A stretch of DNA of 64,000 nt from positions 2,232,001 to 2,296,000 of the forward strand of contig NZ_JAFIBU010000001.1 in NCBI RefSeq assembly GCF_017833255.1. The letters are read 5' to 3'. The notes under the pieces were generated by a model. It was not told where the DNA came from. It saw only the letters and a program-made list of their open reading frames with translations, and ran no database searches. The stretch comes from Paenibacillus sp. PvR098. Lineage in GTDB: Bacteria > Bacillota > Bacilli > Paenibacillales > NBRC-103111. This document shows, piece by piece, positions 33,847 through 42,051 of this stretch (positions are counted from its first letter, which is position 1; each line of letters starts with the position of its first letter). The translations under genes and the position numbers were made by a program.

Positions 33847-33865
33847 TGCTGTTTCCCGCACGGTA

Positions 33866-34180
33866 TTATGGATTGATAAACATGGCTTTTTGAAGCAGAT
33901 TTAATATCATGCTTACGGTTTCGGCCCGATTGGCGTACCCCTGAGGACGGAACGACCCATCCTCATAACCGTTAATCAAACCAATGAAGCGCGCGTACTC
34001 TACGGCTTCAAGAGCATAACCGCTGATCCCTTCTTGATCCGTAAAGCTGCCTGATCTTGTAGTACCCGTATTACCTGGTGCAGCACCTGTTCTCGACTGA
34101 ATATAAGCCCAAGTTCTGCCCAGAAGAACAGCCGCTTCCTCACGAGTAATTTCATTGTTACCCCGGAAGCTGCCTGACGG
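33866..34180 (-). pseudogene. Remnant of an SLH-domain (S-layer homology) protein
   Basis: About 105 residues form the C-terminal end of an SLH protein. SFRGNNEITREEAAVLLGR is the end of one SLH repeat, and SGYALEAVEYARFIGLINGYEDGSFRPQGYANRAETVSMIL is another (quoted only by its start and end: SGYALEAVEYARF ... ANRAETVSMIL). It ends naturally at 33866 and has a terminator, but the homology stops abruptly near 34177, where a PhoX remnant of opposite direction begins. There is no ribosome site or plausible start, so this is a 5'-truncated gene. It would have encoded a cell-surface protein anchored to wall polymers. Confidence 0.75.
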
Positions 34181-34505
34181 CAGCGGCAACCTGTGGATCG
34201 CAAGCGACGTGGATTCGAACAAATTGAATAAGGGCACCTACCGATCGTTTCAAAATAACGGGCTGTACGTCATTCCTGTATCGAGCCGTTCCAAGGACCC
34301 TATGTTTCCATTTGCATCCGCACCCGTGGAAGCGGCATTATCAGGTCCGGCCTTCACGCCAAACGAGCAAACCTTGTTCTTATCCGTCCGTCATCCGGGC
34401 GAAGCAAGCCAAGGTTCGTCCCAGCCTACCAGTAAGTGGCCCCACCGCTCAGGGGACCGGATTCCACGTTCCGCTTTGGTCGCCGTTACTAGGCCCATAC
34501 TATAA
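34172..34505 (+). pseudogene. Remnant of PhoX-type alkaline phosphatase
   Basis: About 110 residues match the C-terminal part of PhoX (DUF839) phosphatases. The opening DGSGNLWIASDVDSNKLNKG, then SGPAFTPNEQTLFLSVRHPG and the end SALVAVTRPIL are characteristic. The catalytic N-terminal three-quarters are missing. The frame has its own stop at 34505 and a terminator follows at 34517. The left end touches the SLH remnant at a 6-bp inverted repeat, GCTGCC-TGAC-GGCAGC (34169-34184), in which both remnants encode Gly-Ser. It is non-functional. Confidence 0.75.
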
Positions 34506-34516
34506 TCCATACAATA

Positions 34517-34551
34517 AACGTCCGAATCTTGATCGATCCGGACGTTTTTTT
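34517..34551 (+). terminator. Terminator of the PhoX remnant
   Basis: AACGTCCG (34517-34524) pairs with CGGACGTT (34539-34546), followed by TTTTT. This is a complete intrinsic terminator left at the 3' end of the broken phosphatase gene. Confidence 0.8.
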
Positions 34552-34643
34552 GCTTTATATCAGCTATTCAAATCCACATAGTAACGAATCGCCGCAGCGG
34601 GCTCGCATTTCACCCAGAATTTGGATTGTCCATGGTATTTCAA

Positions 34644-34668
34644 TAAAAAAGAGCCGTAGCGGCTCTTT
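34644..34668 (-). terminator. Terminator of the HtrA gene
   Basis: AAAGAGCCG (34648-34656) and CGGCTCTTT (34660-34668) form a perfect 9-bp stem with a 3-base loop. Read leftward, it is followed by TTTTTTATTG. Confidence 0.9.
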
Positions 34669-34685
34669 ATTTAACATAACTTTAT

Positions 34686-37166
34686 TTACTTCTCCGAAAA
34701 CTTCATCGAGTTAAACGCATCCGTCAATCGTTTCCACTGCGCATCCGTTTTGACGGCGTCGTTGATCCGAATCGTAACCGTATAGATAATGCCGTTCTTG
34801 TCAAACACGTATTCATTCAAAGTGTAAGGAACATTCCTGTTCTTATACTGAGTGGAGAATGTTTTGACCGTCGTACCGAATAAAGTCTCCTCCACAGCCG
34901 TGTACTTGTAATTGGCGTCGATTTCGGCATTTTTATTGTGCTCTTGCTCTATCATGGACACCGCTTCATTGAAGTCCGCTTGGTCATCGGAGTCCACGGT
35001 CAGACTCCCTCCATCAAACGAGAATATATTTAAGCCGTAATCCTGCTCACTTTCGTAACCGCTAAACCACAATTCCGGTATTTGAATCGAATACCCGTAC
35101 TTTTTACTCATAAATGTCGCAGTCTTGTTAGGGTCGATCAGATCATTCATATCTTCAATGACTCCGAGAGAACGGTTCATCGTGTCCTTGGTTAACTGAA
35201 CCGATTCTATCAAATCCGTCAGCAGCTTCTCCATCTCGGCACTATCGCTCTTCGGATACGAGGCATACAACTCGTACTTGTACTTATCTTTGATCATGTA
35301 GATCACATGGGCTTGCTCCCATTTATCGCCCATGGTGTAGGAATACAGATTTTCTATCGCGGAAGCACCGCCCACCGTCGTTTCCTTCGCTCCTCGTACC
35401 TCACGGTATCCGTCCACATAGCTCTCAATAAAGCGGCGCTCCTGACGCTCCGCCCATTGCCCCAGTGTATCCCCCGAAGCTGCGGAAGTGACATGCACCG
35501 ACCAGTTTCTCTCACCGTCATTACTGGAGAAATTCAAACCGCTGCCCCATTCATGCTTACTCCAATCCGATGGCACATCGAAGGTCAAACCGTATTCCGT
35601 CGTGATCGTATTTTGGTCCTGATATGCGGAAATATCCTTTAGCGCCTCATCAGCAGAATCGAATGAAAGCACGAACGTATCAAGCAAATCGATATAGCTG
35701 TTTCGTTTGAATCTATTTAAGTAATTTTCTTCCTTCTCTACTGCCAGAATGAGGTAGAAGATGTGATCTTCCTTCTGATAAGCTCTGGCCTCGTAGTACT
35801 CGCCGTACTCGCTTTTAGCCACAAGCTTGGCATAGGGCTGCAGTTTCTCATTGATATACCGTTTCTCCAATACCGTATCGCCGGTATGCTGCGTGAGCTT
35901 GAGAAGCAGTCCTTGTGGAGACAGATCCTTGCTTTGCTTTTCATCAATCGAAATACGGATTGCGAATTCCCCTTTAGCGTCTCCGAAGATGACGTTGTTC
36001 CCATCCTCGGACTGATCGAATTTGATCAATCCCGCCGGATACTTCATCGACCAGCCGAAGTGGCTGTCACCGATCCGGATTTTACCTTGGTCGGCATCAA
36101 TGGACGTGCCTTCGGCATCCTGTATCAGTGTGGTAGCCGTAGAGCGGTCTTCCCCTAACACAACGTCGAGATCTTTTGTTTGACTGCCTGATTGTAGAGC
36201 AAGACGTATGCTTTGACCGGGCAGATATTTCTTTAATGCTTCATTATATTCCACCAGATTGCGGGTGTTGACGGAGTCGATGGAGAGAAGAATATCACCC
36301 TGCTTGACCCCTGCCTTCGCCGCGGGCGAATCCGGATCGACATAGGTGACCTCCAAACCGCTCGCCGATGGAAGTCCGACCACCGCTTCCCAGCTTTCTC
36401 CGAGCTCCAACCCGAGATAAGGCCGCTTCACTTTACCGTACTTGAAAAAGTGATTGAGTACATGCTGTACCGTATCGACGGGAATCGCAAAGCCTAAGCT
36501 GTCCACACCGAACTCGACATATTTTAATGTATTGATTCCGATGACTTCGCCTTTCATATTCACCAGAGCTCCCCCGCTGTTGCCAGGGTTGATAGCCGCG
36601 TCCGTCTGGATGAGCTGGTACTTCGATTGGACGGAACGCTCCATCCCGCTGACGATGCCTGAGGTGACCGAGTTCCTTAACGCAAAGGACAACGGAGTGC
36701 CGATGGCCATAACGGATTCGCCGACGCGAATATTTGAAGGCTTCGCGAATTTAGCTGCGGTTAACCCGGAAGCATCGATTTTGACCAAAGCCAGATCGCT
36801 TTCCTCATCATAATGGGTTGTTTTCCCAGGGAACGATTTGCCGTCGGAGGTGACGACGATAATATTGCGCATATCCTTCACTACATGCGCATTGGTTAAT
36901 ATGTATCCTTCGCTGCGAACAATAACCCCGGTCCCGTGAGCGAGGTGATAACGGCTTTGCTCCCATACCCTTTTGCTTTCGCTCGGCTTGCCAATGATCG
37001 CTACGACGGAGGACGTTGTTTGTTGTACGACCGCCGGGATCGAGTCTTGGCCCTGCACTTGAGCCGATGCCGTATATGCGCCGGGAACGATTAGCGAACC
37101 AACAAACAGAGCCGAAGCAGACACCTTTAAGACCCATCTTTTCAAACGGTTGACTTGCTTCATCAT
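34686..37166 (-). CDS. Secreted/membrane HtrA-type serine protease with three C-terminal modules
   Basis: This 826-residue protein has an N-terminal signal segment (RWVLKVSASALFVGSLIVPG, ending ASAQ), then a trypsin-like HtrA domain. The catalytic triad is His in TNAHVV, Asp in SDLALV and Ser in NPGNSGGAL. A PDZ domain follows (about 255-345, PYLGLELG ... GDILLSID). HtrA proteins usually end there; this one continues for about 470 residues made of three related blocks of 130-150 residues. Each has an aromatic-Pro-Trp-like opening (GWSMKYPAGL, YGLTFDVPSDW, YGYSIQIPELW), resembling PsbP/MOG1-type lipoprotein domains. GGGGAG six bases before ATG 37166. It is probably an envelope protease with substrate- or wall-binding modules. 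Confidence 0.88.
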   Translation of the reverse strand: MMKQVNRLKRWVLKVSASALFVGSLIVPGAYTASAQVQGQDSIPAVVQQTTSSVVAIIGKPSESKRVWEQSRYHLAHGTGVIVRSEGYILTNAHVVKDMRNIIVVTSDGKSFPGKTTHYDEESDLALVKIDASGLTAAKFAKPSNIRVGESVMAIGTPLSFALRNSVTSGIVSGMERSVQSKYQLIQTDAAINPGNSGGALVNMKGEVIGINTLKYVEFGVDSLGFAIPVDTVQHVLNHFFKYGKVKRPYLGLELGESWEAVVGLPSASGLEVTYVDPDSPAAKAGVKQGDILLSIDSVNTRNLVEYNEALKKYLPGQSIRLALQSGSQTKDLDVVLGEDRSTATTLIQDAEGTSIDADQGKIRIGDSHFGWSMKYPAGLIKFDQSEDGNNVIFGDAKGEFAIRISIDEKQSKDLSPQGLLLKLTQHTGDTVLEKRYINEKLQPYAKLVAKSEYGEYYEARAYQKEDHIFYLILAVEKEENYLNRFKRNSYIDLLDTFVLSFDSADEALKDISAYQDQNTITTEYGLTFDVPSDWSKHEWGSGLNFSSNDGERNWSVHVTSAASGDTLGQWAERQERRFIESYVDGYREVRGAKETTVGGASAIENLYSYTMGDKWEQAHVIYMIKDKYKYELYASYPKSDSAEMEKLLTDLIESVQLTKDTMNRSLGVIEDMNDLIDPNKTATFMSKKYGYSIQIPELWFSGYESEQDYGLNIFSFDGGSLTVDSDDQADFNEAVSMIEQEHNKNAEIDANYKYTAVEETLFGTTVKTFSTQYKNRNVPYTLNEYVFDKNGIIYTVTIRINDAVKTDAQWKRLTDAFNSMKFSEK

Positions 37167-37290
37167 TATTTTCTCCCCACCATTAGTTTCCATATCAACT
37201 AAAATCTATCATATGCAGCTGAGGGCAGCAACAGAAATTTAAGTTTCTATGCTATTATTTTTGTTCCCTAATGAAGGACCTAGAAACGCC

Positions 37291-37314
37291 AAAAGACCGT
37301 CCGAAGACGGCCTT
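37291..37314 (-). terminator. Terminator of LysM-CAP gene
   Basis: Read leftward, CCGTC-TTCG-GACGG is a stem closed by a stable UUCG tetraloop, followed by TCTTTTGG. It begins 16 bases after the stop codon. Confidence 0.8.
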
Positions 37315-37329
37315 TCCTCATGTACTGAA

Positions 37330-37983
37330 TTAATTTTTAATAAATAGCTGTACCCACACGCCATTGTAATAAGCCACGCCAATTTTGTTGAAGTTCGGGC
37401 TCATGATGTTTTGACGGTGTCCCGGACTGTTCATCCATGCATTCATCACTTCTTGCGGCGTACGCTGTCCTTTGGCAATATTCTCGCCGGCATAAGAATA
37501 ACGGATGCCATATGAACGCATCATATCAAACGGAGAACCGTAGGTCGGAGATGTATGGTCAAAATAGCCGTTGTTATACATGTCCTTCGCCTTATCCAAA
37601 GCCACCTTCGTCAATGCGCTGTCGCTAGCGAGTGGCTGCAAACCTGCTTTCGCACGTTCCTGGTTCACCAAACTCACCACTTGGCTGGCATAAGAGGACT
37701 GTGTCGTGCTCCCTGTTCCTTGCTGCGAGCCGGAACCTGTCCCTATACCCGCCGCCTTGCCAGGAATATTCAGCACTATTCCAGGCCATATTATATTTGG
37801 ATTAGCCACTTGCGGATTCGCCGCGATAAGAGATGCCAGACTAACCCCGTATTTTTGTGAGATCTTCCACATCGTATCGTTACCGGATACCGAATACGAC
37901 GGAGCAGCCGAAACCACGCCTGCGCTGATGATCGGGCCAAGTGCCAAAACGCCTGTCAAAACCAATTTTTTAAAACCTTTCAC
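37330..37983 (-). CDS. Secreted LysM + CAP-domain protein (YkwD-like)
   Basis: This 217-residue secreted protein has a signal peptide (KKLVLTGVLALGPIISAG, cleaved near VSAAPS) and one LysM domain (about 30-75, YSVSGNDTMWKISQKYGVSL) for peptidoglycan binding. A Ser/Gly/Gln linker leads to a CAP/SCP domain (about 100-215) with LVNQERAKAGL, HTSPTYGSPFDM, AGENIAKG and WMNSPGHRQNIMSP. CAP proteins in Bacillales are spore or wall associated, with unclear enzymology. The start is GTG 37983 after AAAGGAGAGGAATACA. It is controlled by a c-di-AMP riboswitch, as is usual for wall-remodelling genes. Confidence 0.9.
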   Translation of the reverse strand: MKGFKKLVLTGVLALGPIISAGVVSAAPSYSVSGNDTMWKISQKYGVSLASLIAANPQVANPNIIWPGIVLNIPGKAAGIGTGSGSQQGTGSTTQSSYASQVVSLVNQERAKAGLQPLASDSALTKVALDKAKDMYNNGYFDHTSPTYGSPFDMMRSYGIRYSYAGENIAKGQRTPQEVMNAWMNSPGHRQNIMSPNFNKIGVAYYNGVWVQLFIKN

Positions 37984-37997
37984 TGTATTCCTCTCCT

Positions 37998-38115
37998 TTG
38001 TAGGGCCTGCGAGGTTAGCTGACGGATTCGGGTCAAAGAGCAATCACCCGGCCACAGCTTGTGGCTTCACCCCAAGTTCATAGGTTCCCCCGCGCTTTAG
38101 TATAAACTTCGGCCT
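37998..38115 (-). ncRNA. c-di-AMP riboswitch (ydaO/yuaA type)
   Basis: Read leftward, the conserved elements appear in order: GCGCGGGGGAACC, then TTGGGGTGAAGCC, a variable hairpin (CCACAAGCTGTGG), CTCTTTGACCCGAATCCG, and CAGCTAACCTCGCAGG. This is the full core of the ydaO class, an OFF switch when c-di-AMP is high. A possible -10 TACAAT lies at 38157-38152, with only a weak -35. The structure ends about 15 bases before the start codon of the LysM-CAP gene, so control may be by termination or by access to the ribosome site; no obvious T-run terminator is seen before the gene. Confidence 0.92.
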
Positions 38116-38362
38116 TGTATGATTCGCGTTCCCTTAAAAGGAACGGTAACCATTGTAGCATGGATACCATGCGGTTTCATGGCACAAAGTTTACCAATGA
38201 ATTTATGCAAGCGTTTTTTCTAATCAGTTTTATATAAGCTCTTCGCCTATCAATTACCCATCAATTCAGTTAAAAAACAAAACCATTTTATATCCATAAT
38301 TTTACGATTGTAATCGGGATATACTACCTTCATCTATTCGAGATGAGGGGAGCACTCTAAAG

Positions 38363-39715
38363 ATGACTACCGCATCAGACTCTTTATCCCAACTGAAAAA
38401 GCAGCTCGAAACGTCACAAGATCTTAAATCGGAGAGGCTCCAAAACGGATATTTGGAAATTGATCTGATCTATTTTTCTTCTTTATGTAATCCCAGCATT
38501 CTAAAGAAAAGCATTTCCGATCCGTTTCAGGAATGCACAACGGTTGAGGAGTTTCGTAACGTTCTTCGTTCCACACTTTCATGCAATACGCTGAATCCCT
38601 CGGAAAAGCTTCTGACAAAAATGCTCGGCGGATTTGTCGGAGTCTTTTTCCTCGAAGAAGTATACGTTCTCTATGCCAATAAACCAACATCAGAACAACC
38701 TTTAGAGGCAAAAGCCGAATCTACCCTTCAAGGACCTCAAACCGCGCTTAGCGAGAATATCGACACCAATATCAAAATCATCAGAGAGCGATACCCTTCA
38801 CCTGCGCTAATTGCTGAAGGAACAACCGTTGGCAAACTTTCACAAACGAAACTGTCTATTCTTTATGACGATCAATTCGTAAACAAGACCGTTCTTGAGA
38901 AATTAAAGAAAAATATCGATCAAATTCAAGCGGACATTGTGCAGGCGTTAGGTCAGCTTGAAGCCCTTTTTACGGAACAAAAATACCGTCTGTTTCCAAT
39001 CACCATTCTCACGGAAAGACCGGACCGCATTGTGCTCGGTTTAGCTCAAGGCAAAATCGTCATATTGATGCAAGGAACACCTTTTGCGATTATCGCTCCT
39101 GCCGTATTTTTTGATTTTATGACGGCAATGGACGATTTGTATCAAACATTTTGGGTGTCTCGTGCCATGGTTGCTCTTCGTTATGTCGCTTTATTCCTTA
39201 CCATTACCCTTCCGGCCGCATATATCGCCATTGTTTCCTATAACCCGGAAATATTTCGCGTTCAATTCTCCTTATCAATTGCGGGAAGCCGCGCGGCGGT
39301 TCCCTATCCGTCGTATGTCGAGGTTACTATTATGCTATTCATGATTGAAGCTTTGATTGAAGCGAGCATCCGTTTGCCACGATATATCGGTTCCACTGCG
39401 ACGACGGTCGGGGGGCTGATCCTGGGTCAGGCGGCCCAGCAAGCCGGAATTGTAAGCAGCATCATGATCATTATTACTTCCGTCGTAGCCATAGCCAATT
39501 TTGTCATACCGATCAACGCGATGAGCTTTGCCTTTCGTGTTGTTAAATATCCTTTAATTATGATGGCTACGTTCTTTGGCATGTATGGCTTGGTATCGGG
39601 GTTATTCTGTTTTCTGATGTATTTGTCGAACCTGCAAAGCTTTGGAGAGCCATATTTTCGCATGTTTATAGGGGAAAAGGAAGTATCCGGTTATAAGGAA
39701 GGAGATACATATTGA
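38363..39715 (+). CDS. Spore germinant receptor subunit A (GerA family)
   Basis: This 450-residue subunit A of a Ger receptor sits in the spore inner membrane. The N-terminal soluble part (about 1-250) includes IKIIRERYPSPALIAEGTTVG, and GQGKIV-type residues occur at LAQGKIVILMQGTPFAII. A C-terminal membrane part has four or five helices with AGSRAAVPYPSYVEV and LGQAAQQAGIVS, which are conserved in GerA proteins. GGGGAG about ten bases before the ATG. It is the first gene of a gerA-gerB-gerC operon with 4- and 8-base overlaps. The length is a little shorter than the usual 480-540 residues. A sigma-G promoter is expected; only an imperfect TATACTA (38320-38326) is seen. Confidence 0.92.
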   Translation: MTTASDSLSQLKKQLETSQDLKSERLQNGYLEIDLIYFSSLCNPSILKKSISDPFQECTTVEEFRNVLRSTLSCNTLNPSEKLLTKMLGGFVGVFFLEEVYVLYANKPTSEQPLEAKAESTLQGPQTALSENIDTNIKIIRERYPSPALIAEGTTVGKLSQTKLSILYDDQFVNKTVLEKLKKNIDQIQADIVQALGQLEALFTEQKYRLFPITILTERPDRIVLGLAQGKIVILMQGTPFAIIAPAVFFDFMTAMDDLYQTFWVSRAMVALRYVALFLTITLPAAYIAIVSYNPEIFRVQFSLSIAGSRAAVPYPSYVEVTIMLFMIEALIEASIRLPRYIGSTATTVGGLILGQAAQQAGIVSSIMIIITSVVAIANFVIPINAMSFAFRVVKYPLIMMATFFGMYGLVSGLFCFLMYLSNLQSFGEPYFRMFIGEKEVSGYKEGDTY

Positions 39716-40800
39716 GCCGTTATTTTTTTTACCCCGTCGTATTGACTATGCTGATCAATACGATCTTTTACATCCCCAGGATCATGATCGAGGAGAGATT
39801 TAATGGAGCTTTTATGGGGATTCTGATCAGCATCCCCATCGGGAGCTTAATGGCTTATTTGTTTGTAAACGCTATGAGCAAATTCCCGGGATTAGGTCTG
39901 CCTGAAATTTTAGAGCGCAATCTAGTGACAGCCTTACGAATCCCCATCCTCAGTTTTTTGAGCGTTATGTGGTTCATTGCAGGAGCGATTATTATCGTCA
40001 GCTTTTCACTCATTACGGAGCGATATGTCAATCCTGAAATTTCAAAATCGCTGCTGCTGCTATTCTCTGTCGTGGTGATTTGTTGGTCTTCCACGCGAAC
40101 GTCACTGGCAATAATTAACGTATTGGAAATCGGTTTGCTGCTCAGTATTCCTTTTATTATGTTTATTTCCTATAAGGCTATGAGTCATGAAATGTTGGAT
40201 TGGGATGCGATTTGGACCATGTCGGATTACATCCTTCGCGTTCCGCCATGGCACACGGTTTCAGCGGCAACTTACCTTTTTACAGGTTACATCAACCTGG
40301 TTTTGTACAATCGTTTTTTTAAGGATACTCGCGTCAAGCATCTGTGGATTATTCCGATCGTGGGTACCCTTATCTTCTTCACGACGATTTTCCTTCCTAT
40401 CGGGATGCAGGGAACTCAAGCGGTGGAGGAATACATATACGTTTGGATCAGCACGGCGGATGCCATTCGGATGGAGTATGGCTTTATCGAACGAGTCCTT
40501 TTTTTGTTTTTGTTTCTCTACATCGGTTTGGCGCTGCTGTTTGTCACGATGACCTGGAATGTCGGCTTGACGCTCCTTCGAAGCTGTTTTCGTACATTAA
40601 ATCACAATAAAAAAAGAATGGCCATTTTTAATTGGACCGTGTGCGGCATGATGGGAGGGATTACACTCGTGTTCGGAGCCATAGTGAATGAGAAGCAGCT
40701 CATTTTCATATCGAAGCAATGGTTTAATATCCGTTTTCCTATTGAAATACTGCTTGTCACGCTCGTCGTTATCATTAGCAGGAGGAAAAACCATGCGTAA
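39712..40800 (+). CDS. Spore germinant receptor subunit B (GerB family)
   Basis: This 362-residue ten-helix permease-like subunit is thought to bind the germinant. It begins MSRYFFYPVVLTMLINTIFY. The start is a TTG at 39712 that overlaps the gerA stop as TTGA, with GGAAGGAG eight bases upstream. It differs clearly from the orphan GerB at 14301. It is the second gene in the receptor operon, with the lipoprotein subunit gene overlapping its end by 8 bases. The specificity for amino acid or sugar germinants is not predictable. Confidence 0.9.
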   Translation: MSRYFFYPVVLTMLINTIFYIPRIMIEERFNGAFMGILISIPIGSLMAYLFVNAMSKFPGLGLPEILERNLVTALRIPILSFLSVMWFIAGAIIIVSFSLITERYVNPEISKSLLLLFSVVVICWSSTRTSLAIINVLEIGLLLSIPFIMFISYKAMSHEMLDWDAIWTMSDYILRVPPWHTVSAATYLFTGYINLVLYNRFFKDTRVKHLWIIPIVGTLIFFTTIFLPIGMQGTQAVEEYIYVWISTADAIRMEYGFIERVLFLFLFLYIGLALLFVTMTWNVGLTLLRSCFRTLNHNKKRMAIFNWTVCGMMGGITLVFGAIVNEKQLIFISKQWFNIRFPIEILLVTLVVIISRRKNHA

Positions 40801-41881
40801 GCTTTGGGGAATCATGATTGCGGTTGTTCTCTTTACCCTCGTGTCCGGCTGCGGCTTTAGGGATATAGATAAGCGTTTTTTCATCGTGATGATGGGGATT
40901 GATAAAGGAGAGTCGAAACACTTTCGGATATCGCTGAAGCTGGCCATTCCAACGGCCAATATCCAACCGGGGCAAGCAAAATATACCATTGTTACAAAAG
41001 AAGCGGATACCGTCTCCGAAGGCGTTCGTTTGATGAAGGCAGATGTAGATAAAGAATTGGATTTTGGCCACACGAAGGTGATTGTTTTCGGCAAGTCCCT
41101 TGCCTCTGAAACCTTCGACGGAGGACTCGACTGGTTTTTTCGGAGAAGGGATATTCAACAAATATGCTATGTGGCTATCGGAGAACCGAGCGCACTGGAC
41201 ATTCTGAGGCAATCACCAAAAACCGAACGGCTTCCGGGCAATTCGTTAATCCTTAGTTTCGGAATGGAGGGAACCGAATCTTCTCATATTGTGACGGAAT
41301 ACTTGTTTGACTTTTACCGGAGATTGAAAGAGACCGGCAAAGATCCGTACCTTCCCATTATAAAAACGCGGGAGGACGCTTATGAAATCAATCGCGTGGC
41401 CGTTTATGACAAAAAGAAAGTGAAAGCGATCTTAACACCGGAGGAAACGAGATTATTTAACCAGCTGGTAAGACGATTCCCGCATTTTGAATTGAGCGTT
41501 GAGGAAGGAAACCCGCCTTTTACCATCTCTGTACAGCATTTCGACTACACCTATTCCATTTCCACGCCCCCCAATGGCAAACCGTCCGTTGACTTAAACG
41601 TTATCATGCGAGGATTTGCAGAGGAGTCAAGAGGCATGCTGTTCGACAAAGATTGGACTGTATTGGAGGCTGCTGCTGCCAAAGCCGCCGAAGGGCGGTA
41701 TGTGCAGCTGTTGAAGAAGCTTCAGAAGCTTCGAGTCGATCCGGTCGGGTTCGGTCTCAGATACATTGCCACACGCCATAACGGGCCTAAAGATTGGGAA
41801 ACGTGGCGAAGGCTTTATCCCGAAATCGCTTTTCATGTAAAAGTGAAAGTAAAGTTGGAAGGTACGGGACTGATTAAATGA
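40793..41881 (+). CDS. Spore germinant receptor subunit C (GerC lipoprotein)
   Basis: This 362-residue lipoprotein has a signal MRKLWGIMIAVVLFTLVSGC with a lipobox ending at Cys20. The GerC fold follows: RDIDKRFFIVMMGIDKG, then TKVIVFGKSLASE and an acidic C-terminal domain with many Glu/Lys. Subunit C anchors the receptor on the outer face of the spore inner membrane. AGGAGG seven bases before the ATG at 40793 shows the true start, inside the end of gerB. It is the last gene of the operon. Confidence 0.92.
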   Translation: MRKLWGIMIAVVLFTLVSGCGFRDIDKRFFIVMMGIDKGESKHFRISLKLAIPTANIQPGQAKYTIVTKEADTVSEGVRLMKADVDKELDFGHTKVIVFGKSLASETFDGGLDWFFRRRDIQQICYVAIGEPSALDILRQSPKTERLPGNSLILSFGMEGTESSHIVTEYLFDFYRRLKETGKDPYLPIIKTREDAYEINRVAVYDKKKVKAILTPEETRLFNQLVRRFPHFELSVEEGNPPFTISVQHFDYTYSISTPPNGKPSVDLNVIMRGFAEESRGMLFDKDWTVLEAAAAKAAEGRYVQLLKKLQKLRVDPVGFGLRYIATRHNGPKDWETWRRLYPEIAFHVKVKVKLEGTGLIK

Positions 41882-41957
41882 TGTCCTATGGTTAACGAGT
41901 GTTAAGAGGACGGGTGGGAGGAGTACAAAGGTAAGGGTACATGGTTAACGTATGATC

Positions 41958-41989
41958 GAGCAGATGGGGCATGTAGCCCTCATCTGCTC
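41958..41989 (+). terminator. Hairpin after germinant receptor operon
   Basis: GAGCAGATG (41958-41966) pairs with CATCTGCTC (41981-41989), with an inner GGGC/GCCC helix. It is strong but lacks a T-run, so terminator function is likely but not certain. Confidence 0.5.
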
Positions 41990-42051
41990 ACATCATGCAG
42001 CATACCGTTCCTCAGGCGATTTAACAACCTTATATTCCACGAATCCGGTAT

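Noticed and set aside
33866-34237. A complete 123-residue SLH protein
   Set aside because: No ribosome site or signal peptide, and SLH similarity starts abruptly near 34177 where the PhoX remnant begins, so it is a truncated gene.
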